From Butyrivibrio sp. NC3005 (GTDB lineage Bacteria > Bacillota > Clostridia > Lachnospirales > Lachnospiraceae), in contig NZ_AUKC01000006.1 in NCBI RefSeq assembly GCF_000424545.1, forward strand, positions 13,072-77,071: DNA of 64,000 nt, read 5' to 3'. The notes beneath the pieces were generated by a model. That model saw only the letters and a program-made list of their open reading frames with translations. It was not told where the DNA came from and did no database searches. A program made the translations under genes and the position numbers. Shown here one piece after another: positions 63,052-64,000 of the stretch. How positions within the stretch are numbered: position 1 is the stretch's first letter; each line of letters begins with the position of its first letter.

Positions 63052-64000
63052 ATGGGTACAGATCGTTACATCAGTCCACTTTCTGAGCGTTATGCAAGTG
63101 GAGAAATGCAGTATATTTTTTCTGAGGATAAGAAATTCAGAACCTGGAGAAGGTTATGGATTGCACTTGCCGAGACAGAAAAGGAATTGGGACTTGATAT
63201 AACAAGTGAACAGATTGACGAGATGAAGGCGCATCAGGATGATATTAATTACGATGTTGCTAGAGCTAGAGAGAAGGAAGTCAGACACGATGTTATGAGC
63301 CATGTGTATGCATTTGGTATGCAGTGTCCTAAGGCAAAACCAATTATTCACCTTGGTGCAACAAGTTGTTATGTTGGTGATAATACAGATATTATTATTA
63401 TGACAGAAGGCCTTAAACTTGTACGCAAAAAGCTTATTAATGTAATTGCAAAGCTTTACAGGTTTGCAGATGAATATAAGAATCTTCCAACTCTTGCATT
63501 TACACATTTTCAGCCGGCACAGCCAACAACAGTTGGAAAACGTGCTTCATTATGGCTTCAGGATTTTACTTATGATTTAGAAGATCTTGATTATGTTATA
63601 AATAATATGAAGCTTCTTGGATGTAAGGGTACAACAGGTACACAGGCTTCTTTCCTTGAACTGTTCGAAGGTGATTTGGATAAAGTTGATCAGATTGATA
63701 AACTTATTGCTTCTAAAGTGGGTTTTGATAAATGTGTTAGCGTTTCAGGTCAGACCTATACACGTAAGATTGATATGCGTGTAATAAATGTTTTGGGCTC
63801 AATTGCAGCTTCAGCTTCTAAAATGGCACAGGATATAAGACTTCTTCAGCATCTTAAAGAGGTTGAAGAGCCATTCGAAAAGAAGCAGATTGGTTCTTCT
63901 GCAATGGCATATAAGCGTAATCCTATGAGAAGTGAGCGTATTTGTTCTCTTGCTCGTTATGTCCTCATCGATACTTTGAATCCGGCTATTACTGATGTTT
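63052..64000 (+). CDS. purB: Adenylosuccinate lyase (partial, runs off the window)
   Basis: The first 316 codons are present. They start [18 protein letters not shown], with [29 protein letters not shown], the [16 protein letters not shown] loop and the flexible signature region [15 protein letters not shown]. The enzyme acts twice in purine synthesis, on SAICAR and adenylosuccinate. It has its own promoter. The C-terminal part lies beyond 64000. Confidence 0.97.
   Translation, partial: MGTDRYISPLSERYASGEMQYIFSEDKKFRTWRRLWIALAETEKELGLDITSEQIDEMKAHQDDINYDVARAREKEVRHDVMSHVYAFGMQCPKAKPIIHLGATSCYVGDNTDIIIMTEGLKLVRKKLINVIAKLYRFADEYKNLPTLAFTHFQPAQPTTVGKRASLWLQDFTYDLEDLDYVINNMKLLGCKGTTGTQASFLELFEGDLDKVDQIDKLIASKVGFDKCVSVSGQTYTRKIDMRVINVLGSIAASASKMAQDIRLLQHLKEVEEPFEKKQIGSSAMAYKRNPMRSERICSLARYVLIDTLNPAITDV

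Overview
The window is low-GC Firmicute chromosome. A LAO-type gene repertoire points to Lachnospiraceae, probably close to Butyrivibrio or Pseudobutyrivibrio. The indicators are starch and mannan glycosidases, a CIRCE (HrcA) operator, many TTG starts, strong Shine-Dalgarno sites, and a conserved trio of large uncharacterised genes that I associate with this family. Genus assignment is inference; no rRNA is present.

Layout. 1-330: an interspersed repeat followed by the last 56 codons of a GH13 alpha-glucosidase. 331-7185: a small XRE regulator/membrane protein pair, MocR regulator, UvrD-like helicase, YitT membrane protein and pyruvate kinase. 7334-14669: a starch/maltodextrin locus with a divergent LacI repressor, a carbohydrate-binding lipoprotein, a cytoplasmic GH13 amylase, and a MalE/MalF/MalG-type importer without its ATPase. 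14662-15070: a repeat cluster with a long nested hairpin. 15169-25368: chemoreceptor, tRNA-Gly, beta-CASP RNase-like protein, thyA-folA, HtrA protease, GH2 beta-mannosidase and a dead HepT gene. 25541-27511: M29-like aminopeptidase, a small protein and an ArsR/DUF2087 regulator.

27668-47542 looks like an integrated genomic island of about 19.8 kb. The 5' end of a low-molecular-weight phosphatase gene is left behind at 27656, an intact copy of the gene starts at 47510, and a 21-bp near-identical sequence marks both junctions. A decayed Tn916-type integrase sits just inside the right end. Cargo: an AAA+ ATPase with a large YARHG membrane protein, an IS1182-type transposase, Fic, a type I restriction system with a nonsense codon in hsdM and a frameshift in hsdR, a HipA-like kinase, a DUF262/HNH (GmrSD-like) protein, an antitoxin-like XRE protein, and a graveyard of IS110, AlbA_2 and OLD-nuclease fragments. 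No conjugation genes are seen.

47510-64000 returns to core genes: the phosphatase, a 2-isopropylmalate synthase carrying a C-terminal AraC DNA-binding domain, a PrsA-like foldase, an acyltransferase, htpG behind a CIRCE operator, the three-gene DUF5717/DUF5716/coiled-coil membrane cluster, and purB running off the end.

The most interesting items are the LeuA-AraC fusion, the island and its att junctions, the three-gene cluster with an actin/Hsp70-like protein, the AAA+/YARHG pair, and a family of two-hairpin interspersed repeats, two of which abut gene tails.
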